From Akkermansiaceae bacterium (GTDB taxonomy: Bacteria > Verrucomicrobiota > Verrucomicrobiia > Verrucomicrobiales > Akkermansiaceae), in NCBI GenBank assembly GCA_903908495.1, contig CAIVSK010000255.1, forward strand, positions 1 through 50,473: a stretch of 50,473 nt of DNA, given 5' to 3'. Every line of letters starts with the position of its first letter. The first letter of the stretch is position 1. The translations under genes and the position numbers were made by a program. Of this stretch, positions 17,349-26,188 are shown one piece after another. The notes below the pieces were generated by a model. It did no database searches. It was given only the letters and a program-made list of their open reading frames with translations, and was not told where the DNA came from.

Positions 17349-17444
17349 GGTCTGATCCCTGATCAGTGGGGATACTGTGGCTACATATGGATTGAATATT
17401 CCTGCCGGTTGATAGTTAGCCCAAATAACTCAGGGGATCAGACC
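17349..17444. repeat. 11-bp perfect inverted repeat flanking a 74-nt core
   Basis: GGTCTGATCCC (17349-17359) is repeated inverted as GGGATCAGACC (17434-17444). Inverted ends of this kind resemble the short flanks of small non-autonomous elements. The 74-nt core is AT-rich and codes for nothing. Confidence 0.55.
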
Positions 17445-17587
17445 TGGCACAATCGAATGCCAACGTCCCACAAATCCATGCTCCATCTGCATAATCTTGT
17501 TTTGCCCATGGATTGTTGCAGGCTAAATTCAATCAACCCGTCCCCCCGGACATTGGCAATTCCTAGGGCATCCCGGCCAACTTGGCG

Positions 17588-17623
17588 GTCTGCTTTCATC
17601 TGCTTGCGTCTGCTTTCATCTGC
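17588..17623. repeat. direct repeat, two 16-mers with 20-bp period
   Basis: GTCTGCTTTCATCTGC occurs at 17588-17603 and 17608-17623, separated by TTGC. The low-complexity style resembles degenerate intergenic repeats of other Verrucomicrobia and Planctomycetes. Confidence 0.6.
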
Positions 17624-17813
17624 GTTGTTGGTTGGTGATCCGCACAACAGTTCTTGGAGAACGAAAATAAGCAAATATACCCACGCGTCAAGAACTATTA
17701 GGGGGTGTTTTTACTAACATTGGAAAATACTTATGGCATCATGGAAAGGGCTGTTGATATGACATCTGCGGGGATGCCGCGCACACGCGCCAAGGCAGTT
17801 CCGCGAGCACCGC

Positions 17814-17825
17814 CCAGACGTCTGG
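17814..17825. repeat. 12-bp perfect palindrome, possible operator
   Basis: CCAGACGTCTGG is a perfect dyad about 240 bp before the aldo/keto reductase start. It could be a regulator site, but there is no second copy to support this. Confidence 0.3.
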
Positions 17826-18050
17826 TGTTGTGCCGGTTCCATCATTAAGAAGGAAGATGCCTCTTGATAAAGCCGTGGTTTAGCGGCGGTAACCAGGCCG
17901 CGCCCAAATTTCCATCACGCCGTGCACTCCCGCCAATCCACCATGGGACTGACGGGTGGGCTTGATGGGCATTGCCACGGGCGTCCCTATATTCAGGCAG
18001 CGCTTGCCCACTGGGGGCGGCTTGATATTCCAGTTGCCGCTTGGCGGGAT

Positions 18051-18055
18051 AGGGG
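18051..18055 (+). promoter_or_regulatory. ribosome binding site deciding a GTG start
   Basis: AGGGG ends six bases before GTG 18062. An in-frame ATG at 18071 would be 15 bases away, so the GTG is the better start for the aldo/keto reductase. Confidence 0.5.
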
Positions 18056-18061
18056 CTTATC

Positions 18062-19051
18062 GTGAGCGGCATGCAAACGCGCACATTGGGCACAAGCGGC
18101 TATGAAATCGGTGAGGTGGGGCTGGGATGCTGGCAGTTCGGCGGGGACTTCGGGCCGATGGACGATGCGACCGCGTTGGGGATTCTGGCGGCCGCGGTGG
18201 AATGCGGGACGGATTTTTTCGACACGGCGGACGTCTACGGCGCGGGACGCAGCGAGGAGTTGATAGGCCGGTTCCTGAAGACTTGCACCACCCCGGTGAG
18301 GGTGGCCACCAAGGTGGGCCGCAGCGGCACGCTCTATCCTGACAAATACACCCGTCAAGCCGTGCGCGAATCCATCTGCGGCTCGCTGGGGCGGCTTGGG
18401 GTGGCGGCCATCGATTTGATCCAATTGCACTGTGTGCCGCTGCCAGTGTTGCGCGACGGCGCGATTTTCGAGTGGTTGAGGGAATTCAGCAATGACGGTC
18501 TCATCCGGGAATTCGGTGCCAGCGTGGAAAGCGTGGAGGAAGGTCTGCTCTGTCTTGAGCAGGACGGCCTGCGCTCATTGCAAGTGATTTTCAATCCGTT
18601 CCGCCAGAAGTTGGTGCGCGAGTTGTTGCCACAGGCCCGTGACAAGGGCGTGGGCATCATCGTGCGCTTGCCGCTGGCCAGCGGGTTGTTGGCCGGCAAG
18701 TTCACCCGCGACACGATTTTTCCGCAGTCCGACCACCGTAACTATAACCGTGACGGCGAGCAATTCAACGTCGGCGAGACTTTTGCCGGGCTGCCGTTTG
18801 GAATCGGGGTTGAGCTGGCGGAGCGGCTCAAGAGCTACTTGCCGCCGGGCATGACGTTGGCGGAAATGTCGTTGCGCTGGATTCTGGATTACGAGGCAGT
18901 GTCGGTGATCATTCCCGGGGCGAGCTCGGCGGCGCAGGCGAGGGGCAACGCGGCGGCTGCGGCCTTGCCACCGTTGCCGGAGCAATTGCATGAGCAACTC
19001 CGCGAGTTCTACACCGGGAGCGTCCACCCGCATATTCGCGGGCCGTATTGA
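18062..19051 (+). CDS. aldo/keto reductase
   Basis: 329 aa, cytoplasmic (beta/alpha)8-barrel NAD(P)H-dependent oxidoreductase. It opens with TRTLGTSGYEIGEVGLGCWQ. The catalytic segment DFFDTADVYGAGRSE carries the family Asp (54) and Tyr (59), and VATKVG the Lys (84). DLIQLHC gives the position of the catalytic His. Late in the protein, VSVIIPGASSAAQARGNAAA is the family's phosphate-binding end of the barrel. It resembles the subgroup acting on sugars or small carbonyls. The GTG start is set by AGGGG at 18051. It is followed by an SDR gene after 88 bp in the same direction. Its substrate is unknown. Confidence 0.9.
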   Translation: MSGMQTRTLGTSGYEIGEVGLGCWQFGGDFGPMDDATALGILAAAVECGTDFFDTADVYGAGRSEELIGRFLKTCTTPVRVATKVGRSGTLYPDKYTRQAVRESICGSLGRLGVAAIDLIQLHCVPLPVLRDGAIFEWLREFSNDGLIREFGASVESVEEGLLCLEQDGLRSLQVIFNPFRQKLVRELLPQARDKGVGIIVRLPLASGLLAGKFTRDTIFPQSDHRNYNRDGEQFNVGETFAGLPFGIGVELAERLKSYLPPGMTLAEMSLRWILDYEAVSVIIPGASSAAQARGNAAAAALPPLPEQLHEQLREFYTGSVHPHIRGPY

Positions 19052-19139
19052 GCATGCGCGGAGGTGGGACGCCTGTGGTCCGTGGCTCGCGGTAAAGCCC
19101 GGGGTTGCGCATCGCCGGGCGGTATGGCACGCTCGCGGC

Positions 19140-19844
19140 ATGCCATCGCTGCAAGGGAAAACATTGCTGGTGACCGGTGCCTCCAGCGGCATCGGCCGAG
19201 CCTTGTGCCAACTCCTCGTCGAACGTGGGGCCAATGTGCTGGGCATCACACGGCGGCCAGGGGTGCTCTCGGAGGATGTGTCGCCGCTGGTCGCGGATCT
19301 GACACAACGCGAGGACATCACCAGGGTTTTCCACGGGCTCGGCAGAATCGATGGCCTGGTGAATTGTGCGGGCGTGGCCTATCTGTCTCGCATCATCGAC
19401 GGCAACCCGACGGATTGGGAGGAAATGTGGCGCGTCAACGTGATGGCCCTCACCCTGTGTTGCCAGCTCTCGCTGACGCATTTTCCGGCCGATGGCGGCC
19501 GCATTGTGAATGTGAGTGCGCTGAGCGGCCACCGGGTGCCGCCGACTGGCGGGTTCTACGCGCCGACCAAGTTTGCGGTGCGGGCGGTGACCGATGCACT
19601 GCGCGCCGAGCTCAAGGCGATGGGCTCGCCGATCCAGGTCGCCTGCGTGTCACCGGGATATGTCGACACTCCTTTGTTAGATAATTATTTCCGGGGGCGT
19701 GAGGAGTCGCTGAGTCAGACGCGGGCGGTCATGAAAATGTTGGATCCGGAGGATGTGGCGTGGGCGATTCTGGGGATTCTGGAAGCGCCCGGCCACGTGG
19801 AAATCGCGGACATACTCATCCGCAGTGCCCAACAACGGCTGTGA
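19140..19844 (+). CDS. short-chain dehydrogenase/reductase (SDR)
   Basis: 234 aa, classical SDR. The cofactor motif TGASSGIG is at 12-19 and NCAG near 75-78. The catalytic triad is Ser126, Tyr140 and Lys144, the last two in FYAPTKFAVRA. VSPGYVDTPLL follows as usual. The start ATG 19140 gives a standard SDR N-terminus; the frame opening at 18990 would overlap the aldo/keto reductase. Its stop codon overlaps the start of the lipoprotein gene by one base (TGATG), so those two are translationally coupled. Reduction of a carbonyl or oxidation of an alcohol is certain for the family, but the substrate is not known. Confidence 0.9.
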   Translation: MPSLQGKTLLVTGASSGIGRALCQLLVERGANVLGITRRPGVLSEDVSPLVADLTQREDITRVFHGLGRIDGLVNCAGVAYLSRIIDGNPTDWEEMWRVNVMALTLCCQLSLTHFPADGGRIVNVSALSGHRVPPTGGFYAPTKFAVRAVTDALRAELKAMGSPIQVACVSPGYVDTPLLDNYFRGREESLSQTRAVMKMLDPEDVAWAILGILEAPGHVEIADILIRSAQQRL

Positions 19845-20593
19845 TGCAGGACCTGTCCGAGTCCCTGAAGCGATGCCTGCGGCGCCCTTGCCGGTGGTTG
19901 GTGGTGGCCGGGTGTGGCTTGCTGGCCTCGTGCATTGATGGGCACGAGGAGTATTGGCTGGCCGGTGATGGCAGTGGCCGCGCCGAAATCCGCTATACGG
20001 TGCCTGCCAGCCTGGCCCGTGGCTGCGGCGGTGAGAAAGGGTTGGCAAAATTGCTGGATGAGTTCATCCGGGAGACCCCTACTCTAACAAAAGCAACCCG
20101 CCGCGTCACTTGCGAGGGGGACCGCGTGGTGGTGGATTTCCGGGCGTCGTTCAAATCAGCGATTGATCTGATAGACGCGGTGAGCGGCGACACCGCGTTG
20201 GCATCGGGCAATCTCAAGCCGGCGGTGGAGCCGTTGATCGGGCATTTTGATTGCCGGCGCCATGGGCTCACGGTGGACCTGACGCGCACGGTGCGGCCGT
20301 CCAAGGCGCTGCCGGGCTCGTTTTTTTTACCGGCCTCGCAATTTGACGGGCGGCGGTTGGTGTACATTTTGCACCTGCCGATGGTGGTGGAGGAGTCCAA
20401 CGCGACGCGCACGCAAGATGGCGGCCGGACTTTGATCTGGGATCAGTCATTGCAAGACGGGCTGAAAAACAGTGTGGTCATTCACTTCAAAGGGACAGTG
20501 CCGATTCCGTGGTGGCTCATCGCCGCTGCCATGGTCGTGCTGGCGGCGCTGGGATGGCTGGGATGGAGGGTGAGGCGCGGTCGGGCCGGGTAG
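19844..20593 (+). CDS. lipoprotein with C-terminal membrane helix, unknown function
   Basis: 249 aa. The basic N-region KRCLRRPCRW is followed by a hydrophobic core and a lipobox LASC with Cys30, so the protein should be lipidated. The mature part is mixed alpha/beta and begins GHEEYWLAGDGSGRAEIRY, faintly like DUF3153/LppM-type lipoproteins. A single helix, WWLIAAAMVVLAALGWLGW, lies near residues 223-241 with a basic tail (RVRRGRAG). Two membrane attachments, a lipid at the N-terminus and a helix at the C-terminus, are unusual. The helix then RVRRGRAG topology suggests an inner-membrane protein with a periplasmic domain. It is coupled to the SDR gene by a one-base overlap. No function can be assigned. 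Confidence 0.75.
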   Translation: MQDLSESLKRCLRRPCRWLVVAGCGLLASCIDGHEEYWLAGDGSGRAEIRYTVPASLARGCGGEKGLAKLLDEFIRETPTLTKATRRVTCEGDRVVVDFRASFKSAIDLIDAVSGDTALASGNLKPAVEPLIGHFDCRRHGLTVDLTRTVRPSKALPGSFFLPASQFDGRRLVYILHLPMVVEESNATRTQDGGRTLIWDQSLQDGLKNSVVIHFKGTVPIPWWLIAAAMVVLAALGWLGWRVRRGRAG

Positions 20594-20823
20594 AATCCGC
20601 CAGCACGGCCTGATGGGGGCCGCCACCATGCAAGCCTGCGGCGGTGCCGAATGCCTATGGGACGATACACTTTGCGAGCGCCCGCACGCCTTCCACTGCG
20701 GCTCACGACCTTTCCTTGATTTCATGAGTTGTTGTTTTCCAGTCACTTAAGACATGGCTCGATTTTCATGATTTTTCTTGTCAAGCCGCGTTGAATATCC
20801 TACCAATTGCTCCACATTCCACC

Positions 20824-21396
20824 ATGCGTCTCTCAAAAAAAGCCGAATATGCCTTGCGTGCCCTGATTCATCTGGGGATCGCGGCGGAGCTGGGCCGTCC
20901 CTCCGTCGGGGGGGCTGAGCTGGCGGACGCCAACCGCCTGCCGCTGAAATACGTGGAGCGGATCCTGCAAGAGTTGCGCACGGCGGGGATTGTGGATACG
21001 CGCCGCGGCAAACTCGGCGGCTACACCCTGGCGGTGCCGTCGGCGTCGCTGCGGATTGGCGACCTGGTGCGGCTGGTGGACGGGCGACTGGCCCCCATCG
21101 GCTGTGCCAGCGAAAGCGCCTATCAGCGCTGCACCTGCCCGGATGAGGCCCATTGCGGGCTGCGCATGCTCATGATCGACGTGCGCAATTCCATCGCCAG
21201 AATTTTGGACCGCTACAACTTGGCCCAAGTCGTCGAAGTGACCTTGAGTAAGATGCGCCGCGACGGGGTGTCGCCACCCTTTGCCGTGGGTGCCGCCAAG
21301 GAGAAGCCCGAGGAGGTCAGGCACAACGCGCGGGCGGCGGACGGCTTCCTCGCCGGCCTATCCGGCATGGCCGAAGCCTTTTTTCCGGAGATTTGA
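20824..21396 (+). CDS. Rrf2 family transcriptional regulator
   Basis: 190 aa. The N-terminal winged helix has the family signature MRLSKKAEYALRALIHLG, then PLKYVERILQELRTAGIVDT and RRGKLGGYTLA. Four cysteines, Cys94, Cys103, Cys105 and Cys111, occupy the region where IscR and NsrR hold their Fe-S cluster, so an Fe-S sensor is plausible. CymR-type sulfur regulators of the same family lack these. It stands 64 bp before a complete sulfate import operon in the same direction and probably controls it in response to sulfur or Fe-S status. The C-terminal 40 residues extend beyond the usual Rrf2 length. A TTG at 20791 in frame would add 11 residues, but ATG 20824 fits the family. Confidence 0.9.
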   Translation: MRLSKKAEYALRALIHLGIAAELGRPSVGGAELADANRLPLKYVERILQELRTAGIVDTRRGKLGGYTLAVPSASLRIGDLVRLVDGRLAPIGCASESAYQRCTCPDEAHCGLRMLMIDVRNSIARILDRYNLAQVVEVTLSKMRRDGVSPPFAVGAAKEKPEEVRHNARAADGFLAGLSGMAEAFFPEI

Positions 21397-21460
21397 TTCC
21401 GTAGCCACTAGCGGCCCGCAGGTGTCGGGTTCGCGTCACTTTCCATCCCATCCCAGCCTT

Positions 21461-22474
21461 ATGAAAAGCCTGTTTCCTGTTCTGGTCGCCGCGACCCTCG
21501 CCCTCCTGCCCGCCAGTTGTGGCAAGCACGCCACCTCCGGCATCACTTTGCTCAACGTCTCCTACGACCCGACCCGCGAGTTCTACGCCGACGTCAATCA
21601 GGCCTTTGCCAAGCAGTGGCAGGCCGACCATGGCACCGCGCTGCATATCGAACAAAGCCACGGCGGATCGGGCAAACAAACCCGCGCGGTCATCGACGGG
21701 CTGGAGGCCGACGTGGTCACCCTGGCCTTGGCCGGCGACATTGATGAGATTGCCAAGCAGACGAAATTGCTGCCGGCCAGCTGGCAAAGCCAACTACCCC
21801 AGCACAGCGCGCCCTACACCTCGACGATCGTGCTGGTGGTGCGCAAGGGCAATCCGAAGGGCATCAAGGATTGGGGGGACTTGGTCAAGGACGGCGTCAA
21901 AGTCATCACGCCCAATCCAAAAACCTCCGGCGGCGCGCGCTGGAACTACCTCGCCGCCTGGGCCTGGGCCGCCAAACAGTTCAACGGCGACCAAGCTCAA
22001 ATCCTCGCTTACATGACCCGCCTGTTCCAGAACGTGCCGGTGCTCGGAACCGGTGCCCGCGATTCCACCTCCACCTTCGCCCAGCGCGGCATCGGCGACG
22101 TTTTCCTGTCGTGGGAAAACGAGGCCTATTTGATAGATCGGGAGTTCCCCGGTCTCACCGAGATTATCTATCCGTCACTGAGCATTCTGGCCGAGCCGCC
22201 GGTGGCCGTGGTCGAGGCCAACGCCGCCAAGCACGGCACCACCGCGGCCGCCCGCGCCTATCTGGAATTCCTCTACACCGACGCGGCGCAGGCGCTGGCC
22301 GCCAAACACTTCTATCGGCCGCGCAACGCGGCAATCGCCGAGCAGGCCGCCGTGCAATTTCCCGCTATGCCGATGGTCACCGTCGACGCCGATTTCGGCG
22401 GCTGGGCCAAGGCTCAAGCCACCCACTTCAACGACGGCGGCACCTTTGATCAAGTGCAAGGAATCAAGCAATAG
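21461..22474 (+). CDS. sbp: sulfate ABC transporter substrate-binding protein
   Basis: 337 aa, periplasmic sulfate/thiosulfate-binding protein. The signal [19 protein letters not shown] has Cys20 in a near-lipobox (PASC), so it may be a lipoprotein. Family motifs are [40 protein letters not shown], and [20 protein letters not shown], which contains residues for sulfate binding, plus a [11 protein letters not shown] segment. It is the first gene of the transporter operon and lies two bases before cysT. CysP and Sbp types are hard to separate here, so the symbol is provisional. No Shine-Dalgarno sequence is visible before ATG 21461; the start was chosen by the signal peptide. Confidence 0.92.
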   Translation: MKSLFPVLVAATLALLPASCGKHATSGITLLNVSYDPTREFYADVNQAFAKQWQADHGTALHIEQSHGGSGKQTRAVIDGLEADVVTLALAGDIDEIAKQTKLLPASWQSQLPQHSAPYTSTIVLVVRKGNPKGIKDWGDLVKDGVKVITPNPKTSGGARWNYLAAWAWAAKQFNGDQAQILAYMTRLFQNVPVLGTGARDSTSTFAQRGIGDVFLSWENEAYLIDREFPGLTEIIYPSLSILAEPPVAVVEANAAKHGTTAAARAYLEFLYTDAAQALAAKHFYRPRNAAIAEQAAVQFPAMPMVTVDADFGGWAKAQATHFNDGGTFDQVQGIKQ

Positions 22475-22476
22475 AC

Positions 22477-23295
22477 ATGAGCAAACACCGCGTCATCCCC
22501 GGCTTTGGCTTGTCCCTCGGGTTCACTCTCACCTATCTGAGCCTCATCATCCTCATTCCGCTCGCCGCGTTGTTTCTCAAGGCGGGCGGGCTCGGACCGG
22601 CCGAGTGGTGGCGCATCCTGTCGACGCCGCGGGTGCTGGCGGCCGCCAAACTCACCTTCGGTGCCAGCGCCGCTGCTGCGGCGGTGAGCGCCGGTGTTGG
22701 CTTGTTAGTGACGTGGGTGCTGGTGCGCTACCGGTTCCCGGGGCGGCGCCTGCTGGATGCGATGGTGGATCTGCCGTTTGCCTTGCCCACGGCGGTGGCG
22801 GGCATCACGCTGACGTCGATCTACGCGCCCAACGGTTGGATCGGGCATTATCTGGCCGGGTGGGGGATCCAGGGGGCCTACAGTCCCTTCGGGGTGTTTA
22901 TCGCGCTGACATTCATCGGGTTTCCGTTTGTGGTGCGCACGGTGCAACCGGTGATGGAGGATTTGGGGGTGGAATTCGAGGAGGCGGCCGCGACGCTCGG
23001 TGCCGGGCGCTTGACGGTGTTCTGGCGGGTGATTCTGCCGGCCTTGACCCCGGCGCTGGTCACCGGTTTCACGCTCGCCTTTGCGCGGGCCATCGGTGAA
23101 TACGGATCGGTGATTTTCATCTCCGGCAACTTGCCGATGAAGACCGAAATCCTGCCCTTGCTCATCGTTTCCCAACTCGAACAATACAAGTACCGCGAGG
23201 CGGCGGTGATTGCCGCCGCCATGTTGCTGGTGTCCTTCGCCCTGCTGTTTCTCATCAACCTGCTGCAACGCCACCTCGACTGGCACAAGCGCTAG
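22477..23295 (+). CDS. cysT: sulfate ABC transporter permease CysT (CysU)
   Basis: 272 aa inner-membrane permease with about six helices. The first is [37 protein letters not shown] is a CysT-type signature. The cytoplasmic EAA loop reads [20 protein letters not shown] and ends in an [12 protein letters not shown] segment that contacts the ATPase. [20 protein letters not shown] is typical of CysT. It starts two bases after the binding-protein stop and ends three bases before cysW, which is tight operon spacing. It forms the channel with CysW, powered by CysA. Confidence 0.95.
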   Translation: MSKHRVIPGFGLSLGFTLTYLSLIILIPLAALFLKAGGLGPAEWWRILSTPRVLAAAKLTFGASAAAAAVSAGVGLLVTWVLVRYRFPGRRLLDAMVDLPFALPTAVAGITLTSIYAPNGWIGHYLAGWGIQGAYSPFGVFIALTFIGFPFVVRTVQPVMEDLGVEFEEAAATLGAGRLTVFWRVILPALTPALVTGFTLAFARAIGEYGSVIFISGNLPMKTEILPLLIVSQLEQYKYREAAVIAAAMLLVSFALLFLINLLQRHLDWHKR

Positions 23296-23298
23296 CCC

Positions 23299-24138
23299 AT
23301 GCACCACCGTCCCGCCACCACCGAATCCGCGCCCGTGCGCTGGCTGCTCATCGGCCTCGCGCTGCTGGCGCTGAGCTTGTTTTTGTTGTTGCCCTTGTTA
23401 GCCGTGTTCGTCGAGGCGTTCCGCCGCGGTGCCGACGTGTTTTTCGCCGCGCTGCACACCGAGTCCGCGCTGTCTGCGGTGCGGCTCACGCTCATAGCCG
23501 CCGCGATCTCCGTCCCCCTCAACACCGTCTTCGGCCTGGCCGCCGCGTGGACCATCACCAAGCACCGGTTCCGCGGCCGTGCGCTGCTGCTCTCGCTCAT
23601 CGACCTGCCCTTCGCCGTTTCTCCGGTCATCGCGGGTCTGGTGTGGGTGTTGTTATTCGGGGCCAAAGGCTGGTTCGGCCCGTGGCTGGCGGCTCATGAC
23701 ATCAAGATCATATTCGATCTACCGGGCATCATCCTGGCCACCGTGTTCGTGACTTTTCCGTTTGTCGCCCGCGAGTTGATCCCGCTGATGGAGGCGCAAG
23801 GCAGCGATCAGGAGCTGGCCGCCGTGACTCTCGGTGCCAACGGGTGGCAGATGTTCTGGCGCGTCACCCTGCCTAACATCAAGTGGGGGCTGCTCTACGG
23901 CGTGCTGTTGTGCAATGCCCGCGCCATGGGCGAGTTCGGTGCCGTGTCGGTGGTCTCCGGCCACATCCGCGGCAAAACCAACACCCTGCCCCTGCACATC
24001 GAGGTGCTCTATAACGAATACCAGTTCAGCGCCGCCTTCGCTTGCGCCACCTTGCTCGGCCTGCTCGCGCTGGTCACCCTCGGCCTCAAAACCGCCGTCG
24101 AGCAAATCACCCATCAGCGCGCCAGCCGCCATCATTGA
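23299..24138 (+). CDS. cysW: sulfate ABC transporter permease CysW
   Basis: 279 aa, second permease of the sulfate importer. It has about six helices, the first [40 protein letters not shown] is the CysW signature. The EAA loop is [20 protein letters not shown], followed by [11 protein letters not shown]. The sequence [20 protein letters not shown] is also diagnostic. It is separated by three bases from cysT and by 48 bases from cysA. The final residues [11 protein letters not shown] are a short cytoplasmic tail. Confidence 0.95.
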   Translation: MHHRPATTESAPVRWLLIGLALLALSLFLLLPLLAVFVEAFRRGADVFFAALHTESALSAVRLTLIAAAISVPLNTVFGLAAAWTITKHRFRGRALLLSLIDLPFAVSPVIAGLVWVLLFGAKGWFGPWLAAHDIKIIFDLPGIILATVFVTFPFVARELIPLMEAQGSDQELAAVTLGANGWQMFWRVTLPNIKWGLLYGVLLCNARAMGEFGAVSVVSGHIRGKTNTLPLHIEVLYNEYQFSAAFACATLLGLLALVTLGLKTAVEQITHQRASRHH

Positions 24139-24186
24139 CCCGCTTGGCCCCACGGCGCTCCCAACCCCAATTTCCCCGTTCCCCTC

Positions 24187-25173
24187 ATGTCGATTTCTAT
24201 CCAATCCATCCACAAGACCTTCGGCGCTTACACCGCGCTTGACGATATTTCGCTGGAAGTGCCGGACGGATCCCTGACTGCGTTGTTAGGTCCATCCGGC
24301 TCCGGCAAGACCACCTTGCTGCGCATCGTCGCAGGGCTGGAAATGGCCGACCCCGGCAGCGGTCGCATCCTGTTTCATGGCAATGACGTCAGCGAGGTGC
24401 CGGCAGGCAAGCGCGGCGTCGGCTTTGTGTTCCAGCATTACGCCTTGTTCACCCACATGACCATCGCGCAGAACATCGCCTTCGGACTCGACGTCATGCC
24501 GCACGCGCGGCGGCTGAAACGTGCCGAGATCCGCGAGCGGGTGTCCGAGTTGCTCCATTTGGTAAGGCTTGACGGTCTCGACAAGCGCCGCCCGCACGAA
24601 CTCTCCGGCGGCCAGCGCCAGCGCGTCGCCCTGGCCCGCGCCCTGGCCATCCGCCCGAAGGTGTTGTTACTCGACGAGCCGTTCGGTGCGCTGGATGCCC
24701 AGGTGCGCAAGGAACTGCGCCGCTGGTTGCGCCAGTTTCACGACGAAATCAACCTGACCACCCTGTTCGTCACCCACGACCAGGAGGAAGCGCTGGAGCT
24801 CGCCGACCAGGTGGTGGTGATGCGCAATGCCCGCATCGAGCAGACCGGCACGCCCCAGGATATCTACGACGAGCCTCGTACTTCCTTCGTCTACGAGTTT
24901 CTCGGCGAGGTCAACAAGCTGCCCGACGGCCGCTACATCCGGCCGCATGAGATCGAATTGCGCTTCGCCGCCGAGGAGGGCGTCGACGTCACCGGGCGGG
25001 TGAGCCACTTGTTTGTCGCCGGTCCGTTTGCCCGCGTCAGCGTGGCACCCGAACACGGCCGCCGCGGCGAACTGGAAGTCTGGGCCAGCCGCGACCAAGT
25101 CGAGGAAATGGCCCTCGCCAGCGGCGATGTCATCGGCTTGCACTTTCCCCCATTGAAAAAGCTGAAAAGCTGA
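24187..25173 (+). CDS. cysA: sulfate ABC transporter ATP-binding protein CysA
   Basis: 328 aa ABC ATPase. Walker A GPSGSGKT is at 35-42, the signature LSGGQRQR at 139-146, Walker B LLLDEP at 160-165, and the switch His in FVTHDQEE follows. Residues after about 235 form a short TOBE-like regulatory domain ([12 protein letters not shown]). The C-terminus PPLKKLKS is encoded by an 8-bp tandem repeat that runs through the stop codon (25157-25180). It completes the Rrf2-sbp-cysT-cysW-cysA cluster, the importer that brings in sulfate for assimilation. The assimilatory reduction enzymes are not in the window. Confidence 0.95.
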   Translation: MSISIQSIHKTFGAYTALDDISLEVPDGSLTALLGPSGSGKTTLLRIVAGLEMADPGSGRILFHGNDVSEVPAGKRGVGFVFQHYALFTHMTIAQNIAFGLDVMPHARRLKRAEIRERVSELLHLVRLDGLDKRRPHELSGGQRQRVALARALAIRPKVLLLDEPFGALDAQVRKELRRWLRQFHDEINLTTLFVTHDQEEALELADQVVVMRNARIEQTGTPQDIYDEPRTSFVYEFLGEVNKLPDGRYIRPHEIELRFAAEEGVDVTGRVSHLFVAGPFARVSVAPEHGRRGELEVWASRDQVEEMALASGDVIGLHFPPLKKLKS

Positions 25174-25180
25174 AAAGCTG
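25157..25180. repeat. three 8-bp tandem repeats across the cysA stop
   Basis: AAAAGCTG occurs three times in a row. One TGA inside it ends CysA. A change of one unit (8 bp) would shift the frame and alter the C-terminus. Confidence 0.6.
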
Positions 25181-25262
25181 AAACGGCGGTTCGATGAGGC
25201 CAAAGGCTTTTGATGTGCCACCACCACGCCCGGCCAGGACGGATCCCCACGGCCCGATATAT

Positions 25263-25829
25263 ATGTTAGAAGAAATTCAGCCCTGCCCCTGGTTGCCGGC
25301 GACGCAGCGGCGGCTGGATGCCTCGGTCACGCGGCGCCACGGCGGGGTCCGGGGCGCGGAGTATTATTTGGACGCGCTGGCCTACGCGCAGTCCCACTGG
25401 CGGAGCGGGCATCCGGCCCAGGCCATTTTACAACTCAATAAATCGTGGATGGCAGAGCTGGCGGACCCGCCGGTGTTGCAGGTGTTTCCTCCACCTTACC
25501 GCGCCTTGGTGTGGATCCTGCAACAGTCCGCCAGCGGGCACCGCGGCTTCCTGGGCAATCCGGTCCGCCATTTCCAACACCTCGCCAGCCGCCTCCGCAG
25601 CCCCCACCCCGAACTGCGGGCTTGGCGCGCCTGGCTGTGTTTCCACCTCGCAAGCCGCACCCTCGAGGGCCACGGCTTGCCCCAGGACGGCGACCAACTC
25701 GCCCGCGACGGCCTGTGGCTGCCCGCCTGGCAGCGCGCCCTCGCCAAAGTAACCACCACCGGCTGGCCCGGTGAGGCCGACGAGGCGCGCCGCGCCTGGC
25801 GCGATGCCGCCGCCCGCCCAATCCTGTGA
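25263..25829 (+). CDS. conserved-looking hypothetical protein
   Basis: 188 aa, no signal peptide or membrane segment. It is helical and rich in Trp, Arg and Ala. PATQRRLDASVTRRHGGV and YYLDALAYAQSHWRSGHPAQ look like a TPR-style helical start, followed by AILQLNKSWMAELADPP. I do not recognise the family. The in-frame ATG 25194 would add 23 low-complexity residues, so 25263 (MLEEIQPCPWLP) is chosen. It follows cysA by 89 bp, so it may be read through from the sulfate operon, but nothing in it points to sulfur. Codon usage (G/C-rich third positions) supports a real gene. Confidence 0.6.
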   Translation: MLEEIQPCPWLPATQRRLDASVTRRHGGVRGAEYYLDALAYAQSHWRSGHPAQAILQLNKSWMAELADPPVLQVFPPPYRALVWILQQSASGHRGFLGNPVRHFQHLASRLRSPHPELRAWRAWLCFHLASRTLEGHGLPQDGDQLARDGLWLPAWQRALAKVTTTGWPGEADEARRAWRDAAARPIL

Positions 25830-25957
25830 GGCAAAAAAAATCCGCGATTTTTGAGCTTGCGCTTCGCTGTGCATTTTTTACTTTGGTAATGCCTTCAGGC
25901 GCTTGCGTCACTTCTATCAGGCAGTCCCGGAGGCAGCAATCTTAGCCATCACGACCT

Positions 25958-26125
25958 ATGAAACACCTCGAAAGAATCACGCTGTTGGCGCTGACCACGG
26001 TGTATGCCGGTTACTTCATTCGACAGGCCGTCCGCACCCGCGCCGAACGCTTGTTCCGCTTGGCGGCCGGCGAGTCTCCCTACGAACGCGTTCATCCCAG
26101 GCCGCTCAGGCACAAATCCGCCTGA
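25958..26125 (+). CDS. possible 55-aa small membrane protein
   Basis: The stretch 25830-26188 between two larger genes contains one credible small frame starting at ATG 25958: MKHLERITLLALTTVYAGYF, then IRQAVRTRAERLFRLAAGES, and a tail ending HPRPLRHKSA. The hydrophobic N-terminus followed by a basic amphipathic stretch fits a single-pass inner-membrane protein. There is no good Shine-Dalgarno sequence. A longer frame over the same bases (25903-26253) looks like a shadow. The rest of the gap is AT-rich and shows no other feature. Confidence 0.4.
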   Translation: MKHLERITLLALTTVYAGYFIRQAVRTRAERLFRLAAGESPYERVHPRPLRHKSA

Positions 26126-26188
26126 GCCGGTTGTCGGCGCTCGCATTTGCACTTGGATGCTTTGGCGTTGCGTGGCAGCATTCCGGCC

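Larger units (their letters stand above)
17225..18061. other. 837-bp gene-free region with repeats
   Basis: No convincing gene. Short frames here (for example 17438-17674 on the minus strand) consist of translated repeats. The stretch 17340-17760 is clearly more AT-rich than its surroundings. It holds an inverted repeat (17349-17444), a tandem 16-mer (17588-17623) and a 12-bp palindrome (17814-17825). It separates two divergently oriented genes and must contain the promoters of both. Confidence 0.6.
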
